From NCBI RefSeq assembly GCF_041146795.1, contig NC_135172.1, forward strand, positions 37,720,623 to 37,784,622: a DNA stretch of 64,000 bases, given 5' to 3'. The notes beneath the pieces are model-generated. The model did no database searches and was not told the origin of the DNA. It was given only the letters and a program-made list of their open reading frames with translations. The position numbers and the translations under genes are program-made. Position 1 is the stretch's first letter, and every line of letters starts with the position of its first letter. The stretch comes from Maylandia zebra. Its lineage: Eukaryota; Chordata; Actinopteri; Cichliformes; Cichlidae. Below are positions 53,411-64,000 of this stretch, piece by piece.

Positions 53411-53453
53411 AAATATGGTGCCAAAAAACCTGGTTCTGTCAAGCTTTAAACAT
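53411..53453 (+). pseudogene. SLC1 remnant, exon 6
   Basis: Encodes NMVPKNLVLSSFKH after the acceptor CTTTTTCAG, matching NMFPxNLVxAxF that always follows DLIR in SLC1 proteins. The donor is GTATGT. It is the last exon found. Confidence 0.78.
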
Positions 53454-53599
53454 GTATGTTTTATTACTTACACCAAGCAGACAATCAGATATTCATGGTT
53501 ATTTATTAATTATGTTAATTATTCTTATTTATATATATATATATAAATAAAAAATAATAATAATCTATACATTTTAAGAACATCCCTTAAAAAAAATAT

Positions 53600-53600
<1 letters not shown>

Positions 53601-53648
<48 letters not shown>

Positions 53649-53660
53649 GATAGATAGATA
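53601..53660. repeat. (GATA)n microsatellite
   Basis: About fourteen TAGA units with one interruption, in the last SLC1-remnant region. Confidence 0.95.
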
Positions 53661-54253
53661 TATGCGCATATTGGCATTTATTTCTTATAGAAGGTGTTGT
53701 CTTGATTTACTATAGTTTTCAGCTGATCTCAATAAATATCTATATAAAAATTTAAAAAACAAAAGTATTGTTCTCTGATTACATTGATATATTAGGACAT
53801 TTATGAATTTTAAAATAACTTTTAAAAACGTTTTTTCCCTTGCAAACCATCTGGAACAACAAATGTGTGAAATGTCATAATATGTCAACAAATAATGATA
53901 TAATAATGATGAATCGGATAATAAAACAAACAGGTTGTGTGTTTTTGGAACAAACTTGCAATAATTTTAAATCTCTAATCTAATGGCCTCTGAAAGTCCA
54001 CTCTGTGATCTCTGGTGGTATACCTGTAGAAGTTACTACCTTTCTTGTACCACAGCATGGACTGCACAGTAAAGCAGGTTAATCTTAACATGAGCCTCCA
54101 TATAAATTAGTAGACTTGTTATGGGTAACACTGTTGTTATGGGAAACTCAGAAATAAATGTTTATTATTGACTCATTTGTCACATGACACGATTTCCCTT
54201 TACACTACAGGATTTCCACGTTAAATGTTTTTGTAGTATCTATTGAGTCTCTA

Positions 54254-54268
54254 TTGCCATCTAGTGGT
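54254..54268 (+). promoter_or_regulatory. Possible CTCF-like site
   Basis: TTGCCATCTAGTGGT contains GCCATCTAGTGG, a good variant of the reverse CTCF core GCC(C/A)(C/T)CTAGTGG. No functional evidence. Confidence 0.35.
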
Positions 54269-56525
54269 GGTAAAAATTGCAAGCTTCCGAACAGGACACT
54301 GGAGCCACACCTAGAAAATACTGTGTGATGTTCGCTGGTTTAGATTGTGTGGCAATGCAAATTATTTTAAGGAAAACAGAAGTATTGTTTTTTAAGAAAA
54401 AGTTCCACATATGATGACAGATATTCCAAAACAAACAAAAAAATTGGGCCTAACTAAAGCTTACAATTAAAGTTTTATAGTTTGATGTCCATTTACTCCA
54501 TTAAACTTACTGTTTTACAATGGCTGGTTATGGAAGTTTCTATCAAAGGTGCATAATGACGTTTTGCTGATGTGGCAAATAAAGAATGCTTGATGTTTTC
54601 TTTGAGCACACATCATTTGGGTTCTCTATTTTTACAGTTACTTTCAACTAAAGTGAGATAATTTAAAATGTATAGGTATTTACCCCTAAGTCCCAGGTGT
54701 AGCTCATTACATCAATAATACAAATATCCCACTCAAAACAAGCATGCAAATTTGTATGCCTATTTTCAACACTCTCTTTTTTGATGAATGTTTTCTTTTA
54801 TCTTTAATAGATGTTTTATGAAATAGCTTAACAAACCTCTTGTTTATTTTCTCATATTTGAACTGTTGGGATCTTCTTCTTCTTCTTCGCCTTCTCTTTC
54901 ATGCCAGTAAAGAAAATAGATACATTTTAAGAATGTGCCTTTAAATCTCATCAAATACAAATGGGCTGATTACATTTTGTGGGATCAGGTTTAACGTAAG
55001 CACATATTTAAAAAGGACAAAAACAAAAGCATCTGATGTCCTTCTTTACACCAAAGCTGTGTGATATTTGTTACATATCAGGGCTTTCACTCTTATTGTG
55101 TTCATAGTTGTGCTTGCCCATAATTTATACCATCACGTCTAAGCATGCTGTGCATTATTAGCATATTAATGCATGTATAATGCATGTCTCTTTGGATTTT
55201 TAAATGTTCACATAACATTAGTATTTCTCTATTTTATTGCTTTTTTAAAAATATTGATTTAAACATCAAGAATCTGGACACCATGTAGAAATTTAGTGAC
55301 AAAACAGCAAGACACCAATAACATCTTCCTCACAATTGAGAACTGAACTCTAAAACTACCAGTCCAGTAATATTCAGACACAACATTTGTGTTAGTAGAC
55401 ATAAAAATTACAAAATCATCAAGAAACAATGGTCTAATGTTTTGACCGTGAACCAGACAACCACACCCTACTTTCCTCAGACCTCAGTCCCAGACTCATT
55501 GGCTTTTCACCTTTGTTTGATTATTGTTATTTCAGCAAATCTACTTTTCTCTTCCATCCAAGGCTCTCAGACGCACTTTTATGAAAATGGATTCTTTCCT
55601 GAACACAACATTCATAGTACTACAACACATTCCCACAGCCACTTTATTTTAGGATCTTGTCAGTGTTATATACTTGGAAACACCTCTGGAGGTATTTACA
55701 GTCCCCTTTCTGCTTGTTCTCTTGTTATCATAACCACAATATAGGCTCCCTTTGATCACTGGTCCAGTTTAGAGTCTCATATGTTCTGAGGCGCCAAGGG
55801 ATATTTAACATGGGCCAGAAGGTGTCATTACAGGAAAAAAGCTTATTGGTTAATAAATAATTATAAACCTATTAATCAGTGGTTAAAACTGATGGTCTGA
55901 CTAGTTTCTTCACTGGCTAACTTCGCCGTCACTCAGATGTCTGTTTACGAATATGAAGATCCTTTCCCAGTGCACTCATACAGTAACCAAGAATAAAAAT
56001 GTAAAACTAACAGTGTAACTCATTCTTTGTGTAATATTTTGATTTATTTTTGCCTCTAATAAATATTGTGCTTTTACTGTAAATACATCATTTTTTTCAG
56101 ATATCTTATTAGCACTTTTATGACCCTAAAATCTGCCTGTGTAAGACAGAAGCAGTGATGGAGCAGCAGAGCATGGGAGGAAGGATGTTATGAATTGCTG
56201 TAAAACGTGGCACTCTTGTGCCAGTTAACTTGACTGAAGCAGACAGTCACCTCCATTATAGCAGATTGAAATCTCCACTGGGCCGTGTAAGGGAGTAATG
56301 TGTTAGTTATATGGCCTGTGCTGTGATGGATTTATGCACATGCTAACTGCATCAATGATAGACCTTGGATAAATCTCTCCATTTTATTTTTAACGTGAAT
56401 ATTTCTGGATTGTGGGAAGGACTATGGACTCAGAAAATCATATGCTTTGTATCAAACTTAGCTGAAAATTCGAGATTATAAAAAGATACAAAAAGGAAAA
56501 AAACTACCAGAATCGCCACGACAAG

Positions 56526-56561
56526 TCAGTGATTAACAATCATAACGTTGTTAATCACTGA
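56526..56561. repeat. Perfect 14-bp inverted repeat (hairpin)
   Basis: TCAGTGATTAACAA and TTGTTAATCACTGA flank an 8-base loop. Confidence 0.95.
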
Positions 56562-57129
56562 ATCTGCAGTGGTTTATTTATGAGACACAAGCATACATTT
56601 CTAAAGGAGGAGCAGAATGTTAATGACTTCTTCATATGATTGTTTTCCCACCCCGGGCTTTCATTGTTTTAAATATTGCTGCAACGTGATTATTCTTTTA
56701 CTGTGATAGCCACATGAACAATACATGAACAATAAAAATACATTCACGTGTACTAAACTAACATGTGAGTATTATCTGAGGTCAGACATTAAGGTTAACC
56801 ACAGACATGGGCTCCCATTTGAGCAAGCACTTGTTTAAATAGTGGGAAGAAAAAAAACATCCTTTTTAACAGGAAGAAACCTCCGGCAAAACCTGAGTGT
56901 GAGAGTACCAGAAATACCAGTCTTTATTTTACTAATGCAGAAGTCTAAATTCAAAATGTCAGTCCAAAAGTCAACTTAAATTAAATGTGGCACACAGGTA
57001 CAAAGCAACAAAACTATCAACAGTAAAACAAGCAAGCAAACAAAGGAAAAAAATAACCATTCACCATCAGCCTGAATTATTGATAGAATTAAACACAATT
57101 GTATTTATCTAGCAGCTTTCAATCGAAAT

Positions 57130-57712
57130 ATCACAAAGTGCTTCATAACAAAAATGCTAGAATATCAAATTTTTTAAAAAGACGGGGAGGATTCCAGAGT
57201 CTGGCGACCACTGTTGCAAAAGGTCCGTCTCCTTTAGTTCTCAACCTTGTATGATGCCCAGCAGATCCTGACCACATGACCTCAGGACCTGCTGGGGATG
57301 TATCAGTGTAAAAGCTTGCTGATGTATGCTGGTGCTTGTCCATTCAGAGCTCGAAAAGTCAAATCCAGAATCTTAAAAGTAGAGCCTTAAGTTAATGGGG
57401 AGCCAGTGCAACTAAATTAGCAACAGTGTGACATGTGAGTAGAAGACTTTTAAAAACCTTGCAGGATCGTTATGAATATCTTGCAGATGCTCCAAAGAGG
57501 TTTTGTTAAGAAAAGTAAATGATGAAGCAAAAGCATGACTAATAATGTTTCTTATAAAAGCAAGAATCACAAGTCTAACGTGATCATGCAATGTGAGAGC
57601 TGAGTCAAAAGTTATCCCAAGGTTCCTGACATAAGATTTAGAAAATGTGGCAAGGGGACCTAGAGTTTCCATCATCCTACCTGTCAAAACTGTCAGAGGG
57701 AACATGCTTGTT
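57130..57712 (-). mobile_element. Decayed LINE reverse-transcriptase C-terminal end
   Basis: On the minus strand, 57705-57412 reads YVRNLGITFDSALTLHDHV then TFLNKTSLEHLQDIHNDPAR, and 57343-57143 reads LRTKGDGPFATVVARLWN. These match the usual order NLGVxFDS...FTCLNKxSLxxLQxIQNxAAR...LRTKGDRAFxxxAPxLWN at the end of fish non-LTR ORF2 proteins. Stops and frame changes show it is dead. Confidence 0.8.
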
Positions 57713-58479
57713 TACTCCACGTGTTTCTTTCGATCTATCATCTGAATGTCACAGCAGAAATCAAGATGTGGTGTAGTCACACTGGTGTGCTGTCAGCTGG
57801 AATGGCTTATCTCCTCTTTGAGTTACAAAATCAGCTTGAATCATCAGGTTATATTACTCTCCTCATTATATCCCATATTATTTTTTAAAAATGTCACATT
57901 CATCCATCAAACAAATGATTATGGTCTGTTTAACACCAGAACATTGTAACTCATGGTAACCCCTTTTGGACAGGCAAAATTAAAGTAAAATAATGTTAAC
58001 TTGAATTTATGAGTCGATAAGAAAGTCTTTACACAGCCATATGTCAAAGCTGCAGTGAGAAATAATTTGCAGTGCTAATGTGTTTCTGCTGCAGACTATA
58101 CTGACACGTTTTAGTAACACATTATCATGGTTATAAAACCCTAACATGTATATTGTCTTAGATTAAAAGGACCAGGATCTCCATGTCTACACTATTATAT
58201 ACATTACAGACCACCTAAAGAGGAAGCTTAAATGCTGGATTATCTGCAACACTAGCTTCGTTACATGTAGACTGTCTTCTTCCATCAGTCTGACCTATAT
58301 CAGGTTGTGAGTTTAGTCTACACTCTGACTGTGTGCCAGTACAAAACAATGACAGAGCTCATCTGACTTGAATGGCATTTTCTCATTTAAATTTGCATCT
58401 TTGATTCTTTAACATGGGGTCTACAGTCGCCACTTTGCGGTGATTTACGGTTTTAAACGCTTTAAGTTTAGTTAGTCAC

Positions 58480-59275
58480 AGTGTTGTGAAAAGTAGGCTG
58501 TGGAAGCGCCACTGGCTGAAAAAGAGCCCATCTAGATGAGACTGGCAGATGCACAACAGTCCACGCCGTGACGTGTGTATCTGCTCCGGTCCGAGGCGCG
58601 AGGAGCACACAAGCAGAGAGACACGCACCTCCCCCTCCGAGCCCCGACCTCCTGCTTTTTCATCGTAGCTTCTCCTCGAAGTTTGATGGAAAAAACGCTC
58701 TTGATTTTTTTGTGGACTTTGACTGCAAGGTTTAACCCCGAGGAGTCAATGTAGCGCAAGCGTCCCGCCTGCATGCGCGCTAGTCTCATCAACTGCGCCA
58801 ATTTCAAGTTATCGGCGCTTCATCAAAAGAAACTTAAGGCAAATATTGGTGATTAAGTTAAAAAAGAAAACAAGTTTAATGTGGATTTTTTTTGGACACC
58901 ATCGTGGACTAGTCTACTGGATTTGGATCGAGAGTTGCTTGCTGAGGCGGCTGCGCAAAATGGGCTGCCCAACTCCCGCAGGATGCTGTGAAGTAAAGGA
59001 CCATCATGTTGCCTTTGGCAAATAGACACTTTTTTACACGTGATATATATATTTTTTAAACCATAACAGCCAAAGTTTCTGCGTGTTTTCCAGCAAAGGA
59101 GAAAACACCTGAAGCACCTGTGTGGACAAAAGTAATAGGGAAAGCCGCGAGGTTGGGCTAAATTGTCACTTTTGACATTCAAGATATTTCTGGTCTTTTT
59201 TTTATTTGATTTAAAACATTTTTTAGAGGACAGGCATTACAAAGAAGCAACTTAGCGTAGTGAAGCGGAAAGGAG
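58480..59275 (+). promoter_or_regulatory. Likely promoter and 5' UTR of the gene starting at 59276
   Basis: A GC-richer patch with many CpGs (about 58550-58800) precedes the signal-peptide exon. The exact start and any upstream splice are not visible. Confidence 0.4.
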
Positions 59276-59321
59276 ATGACTACCAGCACTGCTCTTGTGC
59301 TCCTCATTCTCTCTCTAACAA
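59276..59321 (+). CDS. First coding exon of a secreted or membrane protein (signal peptide)
   Basis: ATG ACT ACC ... encodes MTTSTALVLLILSLT plus one base, ending at A|GTAAGTT, a strong donor in phase 1. A short exon that codes only a hydrophobic leader and ends in phase 1 is typical of cell-surface receptors and immunoglobulin-type or growth-factor genes. The identity cannot be read from 15 residues, and the following exons are not in the window, so its first intron is longer than 4.6 kb. Confidence 0.6.
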
Positions 59322-59421
59322 GTAAGTTATTATCTTTTAAATATCCCAAACTGGTACGAATATGGAAACATTTCCTGTGAGAAGTTTACTGCTAAGAACA
59401 GATGTCCAAGTCTATGGTGTT

Positions 59422-59510
<89 letters not shown>

Positions 59511-62500
59511 CTTAGGTAGTGATTATGGCCTGAAAATAGGCGCGATACTCTTCCAGAGAAGTCGATTTAATCACGTTTCATTGAACTGCAGAGGAGATAA
59601 CTGACCTGATTGAAGACTCAGGTGTCCTGTAGCAAAGGATAACATTAATGGTGCCACAAGAGAATCTTATATTAACTGTAAATCAAATCTCAGGGGTACA
59701 ATCCAAATGATTGTGCTTCAAAGTGTGGAAAATCTTTTAAAAGACAAATTAAAAGAAGAGATGCTTTTCTAGTTGATACTTCTCTATTTATTATCATGTA
59801 ATTAGTGCAATACCACTACTCACCTATATTAAATGTAACATTTTGGTAGTTGTGAGAGTTATCTACATGTTTTTTTTTTATTCAAAGGGATTCATAAAAT
59901 AAAATCCTGAAGAACTAAACTTCATATTTCTGTATTTCACTTCAGCTTAATCAAATAAATGCTATTATTTCACTTTATAGTAATGTATTCAAAGCTTTTA
60001 GACTTTTATATATTACCAAAGTCAGTATTTGGAAGTCCATAGTCTTTGCAAATATTAAAATAATATTTCAAACCATTCTTCACATGACAGAATTTTTTTC
60101 TTCTTCATTTAATAAAAAAAATCCCAAATAATCCAGCTCAGACTTGACTAACGTCATTTTTCTAATTTGTATGTATTTGTATGATTTAAACTCTTCCTCA
60201 AACTTCTACTCCCACCTCCCCACTCTTAAAGGTAGAATATTAATAGTAGTAGTAGTAGAGTAGTAGCTGCAACCCAAAGTATAGGGTTTTCTACTTATAT
60301 TGTCCATATACTGTATCTATAATCAACAGATCATCCTCCCTGGAAAGGTACAGTTACAATTATCTTACATTATCTGTCTTTTCTGTATTTGGATTCTATA
60401 AAACTGAAGAAGAAGAAGAGGTGTATTTGATGTGTATTTGTGTTTCTGAGTACAGGAATTTAAAGCAACCACAACAGCACTCTGCAAGAACGTCCTGAGA
60501 AAGTGTGGGTGGTGTTCATACTCTTAAAATATCCATAAGTAAAAGCAGATGTGCCCTTGAATAATTAAATAAGAGCCATGTTTTGTCTACCACCAAGAAA
60601 GCACCATCTACTGTTTTTTAGGCAAAATGTGGATCTCTCACTGCCTTAAAAGAAAAACTTCCTCTTACTTACCTGACCTTGATTTTAGCTTTTATTTCAG
60701 AGAGTGGTGCATTGGATACATGTAAAACTGGTTAAGCTTGTAGGTTACGCTTTACCGTTTAAGCTAGACCTAAAATACAATAATGTTTTCCAAAAAGAAT
60801 GAAGACAACCAAAAAGCTGAGCCATCAATCTGTAGATTTTCTCTTACAAACTCTGACAAAGATCAGCTGTGGCATGTAACATAGTCAAGGATTAGTCTGC
60901 AGCATCCATCAAGAGAAGGCAGGAGACCCTGGAATTGAGCTTTAACTGATTTAAAGGCTGTAAAACATCGAGAAGCGGCATAGCACTTCTCTGTGTCTTC
61001 CACCATGTTGTTGTGAGTGGTTGCATTTCTCTGAAGGCCTAAAGATTTGACTTGGACTTGTACTATGCAATGATATGTGGCACCAGTCTTCCATCACAGC
61101 GTCAGTGTTTTAATCTTAATGAGTCTCATCACTGCAGATTACTGGTAGCTAAGCTGTTCTTAATATAAAAGGTATCAACAAAGGGGAGGGGGGGGGGGGT
61201 TACTCTTGAGTGATAAGTCACTGCTACCCCCTTGAAGTAAAGCCTTCCATACTTGTGAATGTGAAAACTCTAATGCTGCCATAATCGCAAGTCTAATTTC
61301 ACGAGTCAGTCCCACTTTTAACATACTAGATGTTTGAAATATTTTTTATAAAAGGAAACTGAGAAGAGTTTATTGCTCCATAATAGGTTTGAGGCTTTAG
61401 TCACTTACATCTAGTATCATCCTCTTGATCTGCCATCCTTTGACAGGAAAGTGAAACGTCTTGAAACAAAGAATATCTCTGTTGCTTCAGTTTGAATAGC
61501 AATGTTGCACAAGTACAGTACCACAGTAAATACTAGTGAATGCAGCAGCTATTATCTCACTCTTATTACCCCAACAATTGATCGTGCATGCATAAAAAAA
61601 TGCATGTTGCCCACTAAATCCTGTCAGAGACTCCAGGAAGTTAATGATCCTGGTGAGACCCCATCCGTGGAGAGCCTTTTCACTTCCTACTTATGTCATT
61701 ATGCTGAAATTGGCTGCAATTTGGCCAGAGAGTGCTTGTGAGTTCCTCAACTAATTAGATTCAGTGAATCTAAATTACTAAAAATGATTAGCACCTGTTT
61801 CAAAACAAATGCTCATATCCTGTTACAGTTTTAGCAGACATACGTTTTCTTTTAGGGAAACCCATTTTGCCCATACAACACTAGCATTCCGCTAATGTGT
61901 GTCAATTTAGGATTTACAATAAGTCATCCTACCTCAATGGTTCCCGTTCCAAATGATAGTAACTACAACAGATGTTGGGAATATGGTTAAATCAAGACAG
62001 AAGCATCTGTAACAAATTCCAGCTGGTTTCGGTGGTCGATTATGAATGCTATCAGTTTGCCACGGCAAGAAATTCTCTGCTACTTGTTAGATGCATGAAA
62101 TCAAAATGCCAGCACCATAAAGTGGATCATGATGCATAACATCTCCAGTACTTACAGAGAGGTATTCCATTGCAATCGTGCAAAAAAAAAAAAAAATCTG
62201 AAAATTGAGCTATATCGCTTGCCAGAGGTTCAAAGAGTAGGAGTTTTCCATTTTTGAAATATCCATAAAACAGTCAGGGAATACCTTGTAAAACAGATTA
62301 AACAAAATGAGCTTCAGGGTGCTGCTGCATTTTGGTGTCTTTTGATAGACGTTTTCCTTTGTTTTCCCTTTTCTTCATGCAAACCTGAGCAAGGTGACCT
62401 TTTGTTAAAGCTCCATATTTATTGTTGAGATTTACATGTGGTAACTTTTGACAATAAGTTGTTAAATAATACCAGAGCAGCACTGCAATATTAATACATT

Positions 62501-64000
62501 TACTGCTTTTTTCCTTTTAACTTCTATTCAAATCTTCTGTTAAAATGAAAAACTTGGTATCGACTTGATTTATATTTACATACAGTATTTGTTCTCGTAT
62601 AGCTACTTTAATGACAGCCTAATTTGCTGGGCGTATAATCTAAACATTTCTATGCACGTTCATACATTTAACACATCGTATTGAACTCTGCTGGGGCCAC
62701 TTCAGAAGAAATATAAATGTGATTAAGCGGTGTTATGATATTTTGATACCACGGTAAGCATTTACAGGATATTGTTTTATACAGGAAAACTGTTACTCAA
62801 TAAGGCCGATCTACTAGTTGTTTTTCTCTTTCTCTGTGACCCAAGAATTAATGTGTAGGACTCACAGGCTGGTACCAGAAGGTCGAAAACACCACAGAGA
62901 TGAGACCACTTCCTTACTCCCATCCTCCCTTTTTCTTTATCTCCTGGAAAAGGCTCGTTAAAGGCTAGGTGGTTTGTTTCAGAATTCACTGATGAAAGAA
63001 CTCTGTATTCTATGTCTAGGAGTGTATTTTGCTGGGATGATCATAAATTGTAGCTGAACTGATAAACTACACAAGGGATACTTTGCTCAGAAGGCAGGAA
63101 GACGTTTCCTTATTTGGTCTGTACCGGTTTGAACTGGGAAAGCTGACACACGAACCTTTTTTTTTCATCTATATAAACTGCTGTGTATCAAATAAACCTT
63201 TGAGTCGATTGGGAAGGCAACCTAAAGCAGTCTCTGTTTTCTTGTTCTCCCAAGCTGCTCCCGAGCTCGTACTAACACGCTGAATGGCATACCTGAGTGT
63301 TACTTTAAATAATTAGGAATCTTAGAAGGAAAGGACAGAACTCTGCTTATCGCTCACGCCACGGAGGAAACCCGGGAAGGCAATTTCCTTCAAGCGGTTT
63401 AGCTTTCATTTTAACAAATAGCTTTCCTCTTACATAAAGAGATACTTGAGGTTCTTACTTGATGGCAGACCATTTATCCTCTGAAGTTAAAATAAACTGA
63501 GAGCTAAAGATTTCTCATTTAGTTCTAAGAGACTCACTTGCCTCTCTTCAGCTGAAACCACTGATGTTCACTCTGACATGAAAACTTGAAGCAGCAGGGT
63601 GCTGCTAAAAAAAAGAACATCCATGCTCACACAGCCTGCACTGCATGCAATCTTGCAAAAACAGACAACTCATGTGCTACAGGGAGGGAAGCGGTCCAGA
63701 TAACCAATCCTCACTGCGCTGTTGTCAGTTTGTTTGACAATGTGGATATAATGGCAGCTGGAGCATTTTGCTTCTGATTTATTCATACAATTACTTTTAT
63801 ATAACCAATAATTTAGGGCTCAGGAAACATAAAGCTTCAGGGCTGTCTCACCGGGATGCTTGACTGGAGCCTTGTGTGTTTCTGTGCTCTAAAACCCTGC
63901 AGTAAAGTGTCAGACTGCAAGATGTACACATGCTCACACTTAACCGATAACACGTGATTCAGCTGTAATGCCCCCTGGTAAATTTACTTTGTTAACAGAC
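59322..64000. other. Probable first intron of the downstream gene
   Basis: AT-rich, with a (TC)n(AC)n microsatellite at 59424-59507, a poly-G stretch near 61190, and no exon or RNA gene that I can support. Confidence 0.5.
59424..59507. repeat. (TC)n(AC)n compound microsatellite
   Basis: A TC repeat passes directly into an AC repeat, about 84 bases in all. Confidence 0.97.

Larger units (their letters stand above)
46761..53453 (+). pseudogene. SLC1-family amino-acid transporter, truncated 5' remnant
   Basis: SLC1 carriers (EAATs, ASCTs) are Na+-coupled membrane transporters of glutamate or neutral amino acids, about 500-570 residues. Five exons match in order and phase: 46761-46857 (start and TM1), 50985-51050 (GEILMRMLQLVTVPLIVSSV), 51477-51569 (GVCGVSVGISRR...FVSTTVLSVGVG), 51925-52006 (STVDVLLDLIR) and 53411-53453 (NMVPKNLVLSSF). 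The donor after the second reads ATAAGC instead of GTAAG. A Tc1 element inserted just upstream of that exon. The exon between the first two is not clear. Nothing resembling the serine-rich hairpin, the NMDGT motif or later helices was found before the next gene at 59.28 kb. I therefore read it as a dead, truncated gene; the paralogue is undetermined. Confidence 0.72.
53454..59275. other. Region between SLC1 remnant and next gene
   Basis: AT-rich. I looked for the remaining SLC1 exons and did not find them. Contents recognised: a CTCF-like motif (54254-54268), a short hairpin (56526-56561) and a decayed LINE end (57130-57712). From about 58400 the base composition becomes GC-richer, as expected for the 5' UTR of the next gene. 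Confidence 0.55.

Noticed and set aside
54870..54906. SSSSSSPS-coding stretch resembling the SLC1 serine-rich hairpin
   Set aside because: It is a (TTC)n microsatellite with a stop soon after, and lacks the flanking TLP and helix residues.
55938..55997. Short frame MSVYEYEDPFPVHSYSNQE after a CAG
   Set aside because: It looks like a last exon, but nothing links it in phase to the SLC1 remnant or any other gene; probably chance.

Overview
This is vertebrate nuclear DNA, and the evidence points to a ray-finned fish. Genes are split into short exons with consensus GT/AG junctions. The encoded proteins (type II PI 4-kinase, CRIP-type LIM protein, RNF38/RNF44-type RING ligase, SLC1 carrier) are animal families. 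Introns and spacers hold long (CA)n tracts, a Tc1 DNA transposon, hAT debris, tRNA-type SINEs and LINE tails of kinds familiar from teleosts. A percomorph is plausible, but the species cannot be fixed from the sequence alone. There are no operons, CRISPR arrays or prokaryotic systems.

Layout. (1) 1-7.1 kb, minus strand: the first five coding exons of a type II phosphatidylinositol 4-kinase, best matched to pi4k2b. Its 3' exons lie left of the window. One intron carries a 360-bp SINE-like insertion with a perfect 14-bp target-site duplication. (2) 9.7-10.9 kb, minus strand: a compact single-LIM-domain protein of the CRIP type. (3) 11-20 kb: intergenic DNA with a LINE 3' end, a 392-bp MITE-like element and several microsatellites. 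(4) 20.1-45.1 kb, plus strand: a complete RING-H2 E3 ligase gene of the RNF38/RNF44 family, most like rnf38. It has 12 coding exons that assemble in frame to 746 residues, introns of 11.3 and 6.2 kb, and a 2.3-kb 3' UTR ending near an AATAAA. (5) 45.5-46.5 kb: a hAT-type remnant with an 8-bp duplication. (6) 46.8-53.5 kb, plus strand: the 5' third of an SLC1 (glutamate/neutral amino-acid carrier) gene. It appears dead: one splice donor reads AT instead of GT, a Tc1 element sits 14-16 bp from an acceptor, and the catalytic 3' two thirds were not found. (7) 57.1-57.7 kb: a decayed LINE reverse-transcriptase tail. (8) 59.28 kb, plus strand: the signal-peptide exon of a secreted or membrane protein whose remaining exons lie beyond the window.

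The genes are independent housekeeping or signalling genes and do not form a common pathway. The most interesting item is the SLC1 remnant with its Tc1 neighbour. The rest of the hunt yields dated transposon insertions, perfect hairpins, low-complexity tracts and open questions about gene ends. I found no convincing new multi-gene system.
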